Positions 44,706 to 53,386 of a stretch of 64,000 nt of DNA are shown piece by piece. A program made the translations under genes and the position numbers. The DNA is taken from positions 62,001-126,000 of the forward strand of contig DULN01000009.1 in NCBI GenBank assembly GCA_012840355.1. The letters run 5' to 3'. The stretch's first letter is position 1. Every line of letters starts with the position of its first letter. This stretch comes from Clostridiales bacterium (lineage in GTDB: Bacteria; Bacillota; Clostridia; Oscillospirales; CAG-272). The notes under the pieces were generated by a model. That model did no database searches. It was given only the letters and a program-made list of their open reading frames with translations, and was not told the DNA's origin.

Positions 44706-46005
44706 TTGTTTCTCCTCTTTCGATTATTTTTAGAACTTCGTTTATTATATTGTCGTCGGAATTATCGGCAAGGCTATACGTGGAAGAATACCTAAACACT
44801 CCCACTTCATATCCGCCCCGGCAAATCTGGTCCTGCGACGGGAGATAGCCACTGTAGCCGTTAGCGCACGACATGCACAGCGTATGGGCATATTTTGAGT
44901 AATACCGCAGCCGCATCGAGATTTCGGAGAATATCTCAAACGGGAACGGCACGAAAACTATATCTCCGACCGCAAGTATAGTCTCTTCAAACTCAAAGCA
45001 ATTGGGATGCTGCAACTTTCCTGAAAGCAGGATTTCTTCTACTTTACATAGATAGCCGTACCGCAGCGCGTCGATATTGACAAGGCTCTCGGAGTCTTTT
45101 AACTTCGCTTTTTCTTTGCGGATTTCATCAAGCGTTGGCAGCTCTTTATATGGGAGCCGCACCGTGCCGTAAAACGCCGCGACCCTCGCCGGAGCGTATG
45201 ACTTTACCTGCGCGGCAACCCGTATTGCATCCATCGCGGCGCATGAGCCGAGCTCTTCTACATACGAAATGTCGCCGACAGTTTTGCCGTTTGAAAGGCG
45301 CGGGCCTACGTCTCCAATCGCGCCGTTGACAAATACCGAGAGCGTCCCCGTCTCCATTTCGAGCCGGTCTACCATAACGCCCGGCCAGTCGCGAGTGATT
45401 GTTGTCGACATCCCACAAGCCGTGCCGTGGCAGCCGTAGTGGACAATATTTACTATACCCTCTTTCGTGTCCGCGCGCCTTATCCTTATCACCGTAATAG
45501 CCGGGTCAAATAGCCCCCACGGGTTTTGACCAAGCAAAATCTGCCCGTCCCTTGTATGCTCGCGGCGGTTTATACCTACCTTGCTATCCCCGGTTGCGAC
45601 GCCAAGCTCAGCGGGCTCCATATTGGCTATTGCTTTTTTCGCAGCCGAAATCGCGGCGGGTAAAAATACCGTTTCATAATACTCGCGGTCGATTTCGCCC
45701 CAGCCTTCAAAGCCGGAAAGGTTTGGCGCGCAGTGCGTATGCGTTGCGACGACTATAATATCGCGCGCGGCTATGCCACAGGCGTCGGCTAAGGTTTTGC
45801 GCAAGCTGCCGCATAGCTCGGTTTGAATGTCGCCTATGTCGGCCGATATTAGTAGGCATCTGTAGTTTGCATCGCCAATAGCTATAGCTGAAAGCGTAAG
45901 GTCGTCGTTCACCGACTCGCTTTTTATGTCAGGGCGATAGCCGTAAAGGAGCGTACCGATTTTTGGTGTAATCTTCTCACGCGCCGCCCCACAATAAAAT
46001 TTCAT
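44698..46005 (-). CDS. Neutral/alkaline ceramidase N-terminal-like domain protein
   Basis: 435 aa from ATG 46005; a GTG nine bases upstream is the alternative. The zinc hydrolase core of the neutral ceramidase family is recognisable: THTHCAPNLSG, VHYGCHGTACG and GAIGDVGPR. It lacks a signal peptide and the C-terminal ceramidase domain, so it is a cytoplasmic protein of the bacterial subfamily whose natural substrate is not ceramide as far as known. It overlaps the DegT aminotransferase and is transcribed first, suggesting hydrolysis of an amide or ester and amination in one pathway. Confidence 0.82.
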   Translation of the reverse strand: MKFYCGAAREKITPKIGTLLYGYRPDIKSESVNDDLTLSAIAIGDANYRCLLISADIGDIQTELCGSLRKTLADACGIAARDIIVVATHTHCAPNLSGFEGWGEIDREYYETVFLPAAISAAKKAIANMEPAELGVATGDSKVGINRREHTRDGQILLGQNPWGLFDPAITVIRIRRADTKEGIVNIVHYGCHGTACGMSTTITRDWPGVMVDRLEMETGTLSVFVNGAIGDVGPRLSNGKTVGDISYVEELGSCAAMDAIRVAAQVKSYAPARVAAFYGTVRLPYKELPTLDEIRKEKAKLKDSESLVNIDALRYGYLCKVEEILLSGKLQHPNCFEFEETILAVGDIVFVPFPFEIFSEISMRLRYYSKYAHTLCMSCANGYSGYLPSQDQICRGGYEVGVFRYSSTYSLADNSDDNIINEVLKIIERGETNV

Positions 46006-46200
46006 ATACAGCACCGGCTTTCTTTCTGATTATACATAAAGCTTTGCCAGCCGTAAAGAAGCTTTCTATTTATGGTGTGTTTAATTAAGCTTGATTTATG
46101 AAAATTATAATATAAGCTACATTTTATATCAAGCACAATTTGGCTGTGCCGGCAATTTTAGTTATACGCCAACTGTAAACCGAGCATGCGCTCATATAAA

Positions 46201-46227
46201 TAAAAAATCGGCCCGAAGGCCGATTTT
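46201..46227 (-). terminator. Intrinsic terminator after the DUF2318 gene
   Basis: Minus strand AAAATCGGCC, tetraloop TTCG, GGCCGATTTT and further T's. A perfect 10-bp stem 10 bp after the stop. The 46006-46200 spacer shows nothing else. Confidence 0.85.
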
Positions 46228-46236
46228 GCGCCGGCA

Positions 46237-46701
46237 TTATTTTTTCCACTTCGTGAAAAGCTCTTTTGCAAGGCTCAGCGTTTCTTTTGTTATTGTTATT
46301 TTCGTATCCGTTTCGGTTTTATGCTCGCTTGTAATCGGGACCGGGTTGCAGCCGCCGCGAACTACTTCAAGGTCGTCCATCCTGAACTTGTTGCCGCAGT
46401 TTTGGCAAACGAGTTTATCGCCCTCCTGCACATAATAGCCCCTGCCCGAGTCGAAGCATACTTGACAGGTGTTAAAAGCAGTCCTAACCGTGTTGTCTGA
46501 CGCGAGCACTGCGATAACTTCCATCTTCACGCCGTCGATCTCAACCGGATAAAATCTCGCGTCTTTTGTGACTTCGCTTTTATGTATAATCAGATCCGCG
46601 TCGCGCGTTACTAGTGGCTCCGATTTGCCGCATCCTATTGCCAAAACCGCAAACGAAAGAAAAAGCAATATAGCGGCAAGCGTTTTTAGTTTTCTCTGCA
46701 T
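46237..46701 (-). CDS. DUF2318 domain-containing lipoprotein
   Basis: 154 aa. Signal of about 20 residues with lipobox AIGC (Cys24), so it is anchored outside the membrane. Residues 35-150 form the DUF2318 domain: VIAVLASDNTVRTAFNTC, CQVCFDSGRGYY and CQNCGNKFRMDDLEVVRGGCNP, with two CxxC pairs that should bind a metal. DUF2318 occurs with membrane metal-handling proteins and in iron-transport fusions. It lies 3 bp after the HMA-SafE gene, so both are one operon, probably for copper or another soft metal. Confidence 0.86.
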   Translation of the reverse strand: MQRKLKTLAAILLFLSFAVLAIGCGKSEPLVTRDADLIIHKSEVTKDARFYPVEIDGVKMEVIAVLASDNTVRTAFNTCQVCFDSGRGYYVQEGDKLVCQNCGNKFRMDDLEVVRGGCNPVPITSEHKTETDTKITITKETLSLAKELFTKWKK

Positions 46702-46704
46702 ACG

Positions 46705-48042
46705 TTATCCTCCTTGCGCCATCCCTTTATTCAGCTCGTCGACAACGGTTATGCTGCTTCGGATCATCCCCATCCAACATGTATATGGGAAAACTCCGGT
46801 TTCGGTCGGAATAAATTCTATTATGTTGTCTCCGGGCTCGAGTTTTTTTATGATATCATACTTAGGTATATAAATCTCATTGTTGCAGCCGTTGATGTTT
46901 TCCTTGTCGGCTTTTATAATCCATTTTACCGGAATGCCCTTTTGCACCGTTATCGGGACATATCTGCCCGGCAAAAGCTCGGTCGTCACAACCTGCGCGC
47001 TGCCTTCTATCTTTGCTACGCTGCCGCCGCCCGGTTTTGAAAAAGGCATTGCTATGCCCGCTAGGCTCATGCCGTTTTGCAGCATCGCGATACCAAGCGC
47101 AACTACGGCAGCCGCAAAGATTTTAATCGCTTTTAGGGCGTGTTTTTTGCTTATCAACGAGGCAAACGCACCAAGCCCAAGCATCAGCGGCGCGGTCCCA
47201 AGCCCAAACGCGAGCATCGAAAGCGCGCCTTTTACCATGGAGCCGGTAGACAGCGCATAAAGCTGCATTGCCTGAAGCGGGCCGCAGGGCATAAACCCAT
47301 TTAGCAGACCCACAATGAATGGGCTTTTTTTGGCGCCGGCTTTGCCAATCTTTCCTGCCAGCACGCCAGGCAGCCTAGGGGTCAGCTTTCTCAGCCAAGG
47401 GAAAACCCCAAGCATGTTAAGACCCATCAAAATCATAAAAACGCCCGCCACAAGCTGCACGATCCCTTTCACCGTGCCGGAAAGGCTAATTGCCGAGCCT
47501 ATTGCGCCTACAATGCCGCCAATTACAGTGTAGGATAATATCCTGCCAAAATTGTAAAGTAGACTCGGCAATATTGCAGCACCCGCGTCCCTTCTCTCGC
47601 CACCCTGGGGCATACTAACCGAAAGGTTTATCCCGCCGCACATCGCCACGCAATGAAGTGAAGTTAGCAGTCCCACTACAAACAGCATACCATAGCCCAT
47701 GCCTTCGCTTGCCAGCGGAAGCACGCCGGCTAGCCTCGACGTGCCAATCCGGCTGATTAATATATAAAGCGCTAAAATCAAAGCGGCGGCGCCGGCTAAC
47801 TGCGAGGCTGTATTCTTTTTATTTTTTGGCGGGGTTTCAGACACTTTGTAACCAAGCTCTTCGATTTTCGTGATGAGCTCGCCTGCCGAAACTTTGCCCT
47901 CGCCGAACTCTATTTCGGCGACGCCGGCCTTGTAACTAACCGAGACGCCCTTTACGCCATCTATTTTTATAAGTGCGGATTTTATCCTAGCCTCGCAGCC
48001 TGCACATGTCATTCCATCTATGTATAGCTTCAGTTGCTTCAT
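46705..48042 (-). CDS. HMA - SafE/UreH-like membrane protein - cupredoxin-like fusion
   Basis: 445 aa with three parts: an HMA metal-binding domain (1-67; MTCAGC at 11-16), a SafE/UreH-like membrane domain with about six helices (about 80-335; HCVAMCGGINLS, NGFMPCGPLQAMQLYALSTGS), and a C-terminal cupredoxin-like domain (about 350-440; PYTCWMGMIRSSITVV with Cys and Met). All three carry Cys/Met likely to bind copper. The build is known from anaerobes and thought to move or detoxify copper, but transport has not been shown to my knowledge. It is operonic with the DUF2318 lipoprotein. Confidence 0.87.
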   Translation of the reverse strand: MKQLKLYIDGMTCAGCEARIKSALIKIDGVKGVSVSYKAGVAEIEFGEGKVSAGELITKIEELGYKVSETPPKNKKNTASQLAGAAALILALYILISRIGTSRLAGVLPLASEGMGYGMLFVVGLLTSLHCVAMCGGINLSVSMPQGGERRDAGAAILPSLLYNFGRILSYTVIGGIVGAIGSAISLSGTVKGIVQLVAGVFMILMGLNMLGVFPWLRKLTPRLPGVLAGKIGKAGAKKSPFIVGLLNGFMPCGPLQAMQLYALSTGSMVKGALSMLAFGLGTAPLMLGLGAFASLISKKHALKAIKIFAAAVVALGIAMLQNGMSLAGIAMPFSKPGGGSVAKIEGSAQVVTTELLPGRYVPITVQKGIPVKWIIKADKENINGCNNEIYIPKYDIIKKLEPGDNIIEFIPTETGVFPYTCWMGMIRSSITVVDELNKGMAQGG

Positions 48043-48218
48043 AACCGACCTATATTTCGCCGTTTTCTTTCACTATATTCTTTATGCGCTTGCGGTTACA
48101 TATATCACATTTATCATATAGCTTTAGTAAGATATAAGGTAACATACTTGAGTCAGTTTGTCAATAAGGTATTGCTTTCAATGCTGTAAAAATTTACTCT
48201 AGGATTCGATGCAGTAAA

Positions 48219-48260
48219 TGAAAAAACACCCGCCTTTTGCGTATCGCATCAAGGCGGGTG
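48219..48260 (-). terminator. Intrinsic terminator of the tRNA-Leu/tRNA-fMet transcript
   Basis: Minus strand CACCCGCCTT (48260-48251), 14-nt loop, AAGGCGGGTG (48236-48227), then TTTTTTC, 8 bp after the encoded CCA of tRNA-fMet. Confidence 0.8.
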
Positions 48261-48267
48261 CTTAATT

Positions 48268-48344
<77 letters not shown>

Positions 48345-48361
48345 ATATCTGCTCCGGCTTC

Positions 48362-48450
48362 TGGTGCCGGTGACCGGAATCGAACCGGTACGAAACTTTC
48401 GTTTCACGGGATTTTAAGTCCCGGGTGTCTGCCTATTCCACCACACCGGC
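48362..48450 (-). tRNA. tRNA-Leu (anticodon TAA)
   Basis: 86 nt plus encoded CCA (48364-48362). Acceptor GCCGGTG/CACCGGC, long variable arm, anticodon TAA between GGGAC and TCCC, T arm GGTTCGATTCC. It reads UUA/UUG and lies 17 bp ahead of tRNA-fMet. Confidence 0.95.
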
Positions 48451-48612
48451 ATGAAAATATCAAACTTTTTCGCGGGGCATCGATACTGCCGGTACGTGGG
48501 CCATCCAGCCGGCCACTGTATTGCTTTCGGCAAACGCCCCGCAGGCGCATAAGCCGTCGCGCCTTTTTTACTCCCAACCAACCGAAAGCTATGCCGGCCC
48601 TTTTCCTACGGC
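48451..48612 (-). ncRNA. Long structured leader RNA ahead of the tRNA genes, class unknown
   Basis: About 160 nt lie between the consensus promoter and the 5' end of tRNA-Leu, far longer than a normal tRNA leader. GCTTTCGG and CCGAAAGC form an 8-bp stem, supported outside by GCCGGC/GCCGGC. Inside is a hairpin AGGCGC/GCGCCT. GCGGGGC in the loop can pair with GCCCCGC near the 3' end, giving a pseudoknot or an alternative fold. No peptide start, terminator or known RNA class is recognised. It may be an independent small RNA cut free by RNase P. Confidence 0.45.
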
Positions 48613-48618
48613 TTTTAT

Positions 48619-48647
48619 ATTATAACACTATATAGCTTGTTTGTCAA
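48619..48647 (-). promoter_or_regulatory. Consensus promoter of the leader RNA and tRNA genes
   Basis: Perfect TTGACA (48647-48642), 17-bp spacer, perfect TATAAT (48624-48619) on the minus strand. Start expected near 48612. Confidence 0.85.
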
Positions 48648-48707
48648 CCCTTTTTACTTAAATTTTTGCGCCGGCATGCGGCGGGACGGACATTTGTCCG
48701 CCCCGCG

Positions 48708-49790
48708 TTACTCATCATTTAGACTATATACAAGTCTTGAACCCACAATGTTCACATAAGCGTTGCCGTCCTCGTCCGGCGCGCTGTACGATACCGCAAA
48801 TTCTTTGTTTACGGTACGCGCAGCGGTTGAGGATATAGCCGAGGTTTCAAGTGAAACTTCAGCTTTTTCGGTATATTTTATCGTGACCGTCTTCGCCGAC
48901 GCGCTGCCAAGCCCGTATTTTTGCAAAGCCTCGTCATCGCGCACATTATAGGCAACGCAGTTGGCGAGCCTCAGTGCCATGACCTCGTCAAATACGCCTT
49001 TAACTGTAGCCCTTTGTACCGCTTCAGGCTCGCCGCCGTCGCTCTCACGCAGCCACGCCTCTTCAGCCGCAGCCGAACCGATTTCCTCGGCGGTCTCTGC
49101 GTCATTTTCGCCTTCCGGAGCCGATTCTTTATAGTATCTCAGCGTCGACTCGGTACCGTCGGCGAAGCGGGTGGTGACACTTATTTCCGTCACCGAGGCA
49201 AAATCGATTGACGGGATTTTGTCGTGTATCATAAGGTCATTATGTTTATACCTGAAGCTATTCACCAGCGAGCTTGAAACGAGGTAGACCTTACGTGTGC
49301 CCTCGATATTCATATACCGGGAGCCAGTAAACTCGTTGTAGTCGCCGATGAGCATTTTAATTCCAGTACCGTCGGCGTATCTGACGTAAATATAGGAGTT
49401 AGGCTCGTCAAGCCCGTACTTTGAAAAGTCGTCGGCCGACTCCTCGACCAGCCTGTCTGCAGCGACCGAGGCAAGAGTTGCTGCCATCGAGCTCGGCTTG
49501 GTTTGGTCGAGCGGGAAGGCACTGTCGTCGGCGTTATACCAAGAGTTGTTTTTATACTCGAGCTTTATCGTTTCGCCTTCGTATGTGTATTCAATATATT
49601 TTACGTCGGTGCTCTTTTGTTCTGTTAGAACGACTTTTGTGTTCTTCGCGGCTAATTTGGCATCCCTTTCGGCTTCGGCGCGTTTGTTGTACGCCACAAT
49701 TATCGCATATGCAGCAACAAGCACGCAAAGTACGCCGGCCGCTATAGCCGCTGCAGTTATCCTATTTTTCTTTTTTCGTTTTGTGTTCAT
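48708..49790 (-). CDS. DUF4340 domain-containing membrane-anchored protein
   Basis: 360 aa. One N-terminal membrane segment (about 11-32), then a long extracellular part built from beta-rich DUF4340 units: TYEGETIKLEYKNNSWYNADD, LDEPNSYIYVRYADGTGIKMLIGDYN and RKVYLVSSSLVNSF. An acidic low-complexity insert (about 235-262) separates the last unit. DUF4340 proteins are regularly encoded after GldG-like proteins and ABC-2 permeases, as here, and are taken to be the external partner of that transporter. No biochemical role is known. Confidence 0.86.
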   Translation of the reverse strand: MNTKRKKKNRITAAAIAAGVLCVLVAAYAIIVAYNKRAEAERDAKLAAKNTKVVLTEQKSTDVKYIEYTYEGETIKLEYKNNSWYNADDSAFPLDQTKPSSMAATLASVAADRLVEESADDFSKYGLDEPNSYIYVRYADGTGIKMLIGDYNEFTGSRYMNIEGTRKVYLVSSSLVNSFRYKHNDLMIHDKIPSIDFASVTEISVTTRFADGTESTLRYYKESAPEGENDAETAEEIGSAAAEEAWLRESDGGEPEAVQRATVKGVFDEVMALRLANCVAYNVRDDEALQKYGLGSASAKTVTIKYTEKAEVSLETSAISSTAARTVNKEFAVSYSAPDEDGNAYVNIVGSRLVYSLNDE

Positions 49791-49796
49791 ATCCGA

Positions 49797-51260
49797 TCAG
49801 CGTTTACGACGTGTATTCCAGCGGACAAATCCCCAGACGAGCAGAAGCCCGGGTATTATACCTATTATTATAATGCTCCAAATCGTTGCGCCGGTATCCG
49901 AAATCTTGAGCGCTTCGACCTGCATGGATTTTGAAGCTATTGAAATCGAGCTCTGCTTGTTGCACAGCGTGGTCAGCGTCGCGATGAAATACCTGTGGTT
50001 TCCAAGCTGAGCCGTCAGATCCGATATAAGGTCGGGCGACGAGAACCAAACGAGCTTGCCGCTTTCGGCTCCGATATTCTCTACTGTCGCCATCACGCCG
50101 AGCTGGAATGGGCCCGCCTCGTCCCCTTCGGTTTTTGCAATCTCCTCGTTCTCCCTGATCTCGGCTTTCGAGTATGCGCTGTCGGTTGTGGTCATCAGCC
50201 TTGTAACCGTTACATTGTCGGGCAGATTTTCAGCCACGCGTATGCCATGCGAGTGTGGCAGCACGATATAGATGTTCGAGCCCGCTTTGTCGGTTATATC
50301 GTTCGGGCTGATTTTAGGCATCAGATAGAACGGATAATTGTTATAGGTATACGACATCGAGCCTTCGGCGACAAGCCCCTTTACATACTGTAAACCGTAC
50401 TCAGCCATAAAGCCGTAGAGGTTCGTAAGGTCGGGATATGCATAGCTTGAAATTAGCAAAATCTTGCCGCCTGATGACACAAAGCTTCTTAGCATGTCAA
50501 TTTCTTCTTTTGTAAAGTCGAGCTGCGGCGTATTTATCATCAGCACAGTGCAGTCGTCAGGCACTTTTCCTTCGCTCATTAGCGACACTGTTGCTGTGCT
50601 GATATTCTCGGAGGAGATGTTTTTAGAGATTAGCTCCGACACGCTACGCTCGCCGTGGCCGGTCGTGTAATAAACCGTCGGGAGGTTCTCCTCTGTCACA
50701 AAGTCAATTGCCGTCGTAAGCATCTGCTCGCCGGCGAATGAAGTCGTGCCTGTCGGCATTGTACCGTAAAGGTAATAGTAATAAAGCTCCTCGTCGGAAT
50801 AAGTGGTTACATAAATGTCAAAGTAGTCAATCGCGTAAGCCCTTCCGTTGTCGTGGTTGACCACTATGACGCTGTTTTCAGAGAGGTCTTCGTCTGTGTA
50901 TCTTTTTATAAAGTCGGGGTTAAGCGCCGGGTCGACGCTGCTTTGCTTAATTTTGGAGTTTGTAGCCGTATAGCGCTCCATGAACCTTATCAGCTGCTCA
51001 TCCTCGTTGCCCGAAGTGGCGACAAGGTACATTGTGATATTTGCGTCGACAGAGCGGAGTATCTCATTTGTCTGGTCTGATATCGATAACAGCTTGTCCC
51101 GCGAGGTATCAAGCTTTGTAACGGTGGCGGGCAGGGCGTTTATAAGAAGGTTCACAACGACGGCTATGGCTACGGCTATCGCGCACATCAGTGCGCTGTA
51201 GCCGCCAAAGCGCATGTATTTGGTGTCAATCATGCGTCGCAGCGAGTTCAGTTTGGACAT
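49797..51260 (-). CDS. GldG-like ABC transporter auxiliary protein
   Basis: 487 aa. N-terminal membrane helix (about 18-42), a large outer domain and a C-terminal helix (about 460-478) followed by RWNTRRKR. The outer domain resembles the ABC-transporter auxiliary/GldG fold: VYYTTGHGERSVSELI, TVLMINTPQLDFTKEEIDML and GGKILLISSYAYPDLTNL. In gliding Bacteroidetes GldG works with GldA and GldF; in Clostridia the homologous system is of unknown substrate. It starts 15 bp after the permease gene with a GAGGG site. Confidence 0.85.
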   Translation of the reverse strand: MSKLNSLRRMIDTKYMRFGGYSALMCAIAVAIAVVVNLLINALPATVTKLDTSRDKLLSISDQTNEILRSVDANITMYLVATSGNEDEQLIRFMERYTATNSKIKQSSVDPALNPDFIKRYTDEDLSENSVIVVNHDNGRAYAIDYFDIYVTTYSDEELYYYYLYGTMPTGTTSFAGEQMLTTAIDFVTEENLPTVYYTTGHGERSVSELISKNISSENISTATVSLMSEGKVPDDCTVLMINTPQLDFTKEEIDMLRSFVSSGGKILLISSYAYPDLTNLYGFMAEYGLQYVKGLVAEGSMSYTYNNYPFYLMPKISPNDITDKAGSNIYIVLPHSHGIRVAENLPDNVTVTRLMTTTDSAYSKAEIRENEEIAKTEGDEAGPFQLGVMATVENIGAESGKLVWFSSPDLISDLTAQLGNHRYFIATLTTLCNKQSSISIASKSMQVEALKISDTGATIWSIIIIGIIPGLLLVWGFVRWNTRRKR

Positions 51261-51275
51261 TTATTCGCCCTCCCG

Positions 51276-52142
51276 TCAGTTCCATCTCCTGCGGTCGACC
51301 GACTGCGTAGTGAAAAACACGAACAGTGCGGCGACCGAGATGTAGTAAATTACCGAAGTGATGTCAAACATGCGGCTGTATATAAAGGTGTTCATACGAT
51401 CAAAAAGCGAAAGCCATTTCATTACGTTCGAAAACGAGCCTGCCAGCACCGAACGGTTGAAAATATAAATACCAAGCAACACAGCTTCGGCGACGCAGCC
51501 GCAGAAAAACGCAAGCCAATAGTTTTTCGTCATCGAGTATATAAGATAGCCAATCACGAAAATCACGACTGTAAACGCGATAAACGACGCTATAGAGGTG
51601 CGCGGCACCATATTGGCAAGCCCGCTCATCAGGTTGCAAAGCAAAATCGCGCCGAATGTAACGACCGCTGAAATTACAATGCTTTCGGTCAGCGACGAGA
51701 CGAAAAGGCCGATGGCGATAAGTGACGCGCCCAATAGGAAATAGCCGAAAAGCGCGCTGTATGCGGTGATGAGGTTTACCGACCCGTAAAGAAGTAAAAA
51801 CAACGGGTAAAGCGCCATTACGCCTATCGGTATAGCAAACACGGTGAGCATTGCGAAATATTTCGCAAGCACCATTTGGGTTACCGACATAGGCAGCGAA
51901 AACAAAAGCTGGTCGGTTTTAGTCGCTCGTTCCTCGGCAAGCGAACGCATTGTAAGGATTGGCACGACGAACATAAGGACGATGCCCATGCTGCCGAGCG
52001 AAACTTCAAAACCCGGGTATTTGCCGTTGAGGTTTACCGCGTTGACAAATATCCCCGCTACAAAAAGTAAAAAGGCTATGACAACCCAGCCGATCATGCT
52101 GTTGAAATATGCTTTAAATTCCTTTTTATATAGAGCGCCCAT
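51276..52142 (-). CDS. ABC-2 type transporter permease (GldF-like)
   Basis: 288 aa with six predicted membrane helices. It begins LYKKEFKAYFNSMIGWVVIA, the usual start of this permease family, and contains RSLAEERATKTDQLLFSLPM, the cytoplasmic coupling-helix region typical of GldF/NosY-like permeases. Its start overlaps the ATPase stop as TAATG, so the two are translated together and should form the transporter core. Confidence 0.88.
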   Translation of the reverse strand: MGALYKKEFKAYFNSMIGWVVIAFLLFVAGIFVNAVNLNGKYPGFEVSLGSMGIVLMFVVPILTMRSLAEERATKTDQLLFSLPMSVTQMVLAKYFAMLTVFAIPIGVMALYPLFLLLYGSVNLITAYSALFGYFLLGASLIAIGLFVSSLTESIVISAVVTFGAILLCNLMSGLANMVPRTSIASFIAFTVVIFVIGYLIYSMTKNYWLAFFCGCVAEAVLLGIYIFNRSVLAGSFSNVMKWLSLFDRMNTFIYSRMFDITSVIYYISVAALFVFFTTQSVDRRRWN

Positions 52143-53278
52143 TACTCGTCGTCCCCCTCTTCGTCGTCATTTTCATCACTATCGGTTTTACTAAACATGG
52201 GGACATAATAGTCGTCTTCTCCCTCTTCGTCCCCGCCCTCTTCTTCATAATTCGCATAGGCGGGAGCTTCGGCTGTCTTATCGGTTTCGGTATCGGCGTC
52301 CTCCTCAAAAGCCATGTCGCGCTCATGCTCACCAGCGGCTTCGTCCTCGGAGGTAAGCTTCAAAAATACTTCCTCAAGGCTAGGCTCAGCCGAGCTGAGC
52401 TTGCGCAGCGGCAACCCCGCCGACGCAAACTCCGTAAACAATCGCTCGCGGATGTCGATGCCTTCGTCGACATCTATGACGACGTCCCAAACTTCGTCCA
52501 CACCGGGTACTGCGGTCATGTCGAATTTTACGATTCCGTCGATTTTGTCCAATAACTCCTCGACTTTGGCTTGCGGCGCGCGCACGGTTATAGAGACGCT
52601 GTTCTCTTTAACCTGCGAGCGGCGGATATTCTCGAGGGTATCCGCTGCGACCAGCCTGCCTTTTGAAATTATCATGACGTAGTCGCAAATCGCGCTTACC
52701 TCGGCGAGTATATGGCTAGAAAGCAGCACCGTGTGGTTTTCGCCAAGCTTTGAGATTAGGTCGCGAATCTCGATAATTTGTTTCGGGTCAAGGCCGACGG
52801 TCGGCTCGTCAAGAATTATAAGGTCGGGATTGCCGAGCATCGCCTGCGCAATGCCGACACGCTGGCGGTATCCTTTCGACAGGTTCCGTATCAGCCGCCC
52901 GCCCATGTCGATTATATGGGTTTCCTCCATAACCTTGCGGACGGCGTCGTCGATTTCGCCGCGTTCGACGCCCTTAGCCTCGGCGACAAAGCACAAATAT
53001 TCATACGGGGTCATGTCGAGATACAGCGGAGGCTGCTCCGGCAAGTACCCAATCGCGCGCTTAGCTTCTTCGGGCTCCTCGAAAATGTCGTGCCCGTTGA
53101 TGATAATTTCGCCCTCGGTCGGCGCAAGGCACCCGGTGAGCATATTCAACGTCGTGGTCTTGCCGGCGCCGTTAGGCCCAAGAAAACCGTATATCCGCCC
53201 TTTTTCGATTGTAAACGTCAAACCTTTAACCACGGTGTTTTGGCCATACTTTTTGGTAAGGTTTCGAACCTGTATCAA
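52142..53278 (-). CDS. ABC transporter ATP-binding protein with acidic C-terminal tail (GldA-like)
   Basis: 378 aa. I place the start at TTG 53278 because GGAGGT lies 9 bp before it; a longer frame from TTG 53299 would put this site inside the coding region. Walker A GPNGAGKTTT, signature LSKGYRQRVGIAQAML, Walker B LIILDEPTVGLDP. After the about 300-residue GldA-like part there is a tail of about 75 residues rich in Asp and Glu, ending SDENDDEEGDDE, which is not normal for this family. Its role is unknown; it could bind cations or a partner. Confidence 0.9.
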   Translation of the reverse strand: MIQVRNLTKKYGQNTVVKGLTFTIEKGRIYGFLGPNGAGKTTTLNMLTGCLAPTEGEIIINGHDIFEEPEEAKRAIGYLPEQPPLYLDMTPYEYLCFVAEAKGVERGEIDDAVRKVMEETHIIDMGGRLIRNLSKGYRQRVGIAQAMLGNPDLIILDEPTVGLDPKQIIEIRDLISKLGENHTVLLSSHILAEVSAICDYVMIISKGRLVAADTLENIRRSQVKENSVSITVRAPQAKVEELLDKIDGIVKFDMTAVPGVDEVWDVVIDVDEGIDIRERLFTEFASAGLPLRKLSSAEPSLEEVFLKLTSEDEAAGEHERDMAFEEDADTETDKTAEAPAYANYEEEGGDEEGEDDYYVPMFSKTDSDENDDEEGDDE

Positions 53279-53338
53279 CTTTTTTATACCTCCGTGCAAG
53301 TCAGCTTGCAGGACAGGGAAAATTCCCTCTCTTTTATA

Positions 53339-53369
53339 TAGCCCGCATCTCCCGAAGGAGCGCGGGCTA
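53339..53369 (-). terminator. Hairpin between the GH4 gene and the ABC operon
   Basis: TAGCCCGC and GCGGGCTA pair, with CTCC/GGAG inside around a CGAA loop. On the minus strand it is followed by TATATAAAA, so termination is probably partial. Confidence 0.5.
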
Positions 53370-53386
53370 CCGTTTGTTTTTTACCT

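Noticed and set aside
48451-48612. 6S RNA, SRP RNA or tmRNA in front of the tRNA genes
   Set aside because: The SRP GGAAG-type domain and tmRNA tRNA-like ends are missing, and I cannot show the closed long bubble of 6S RNA. Left unclassified.
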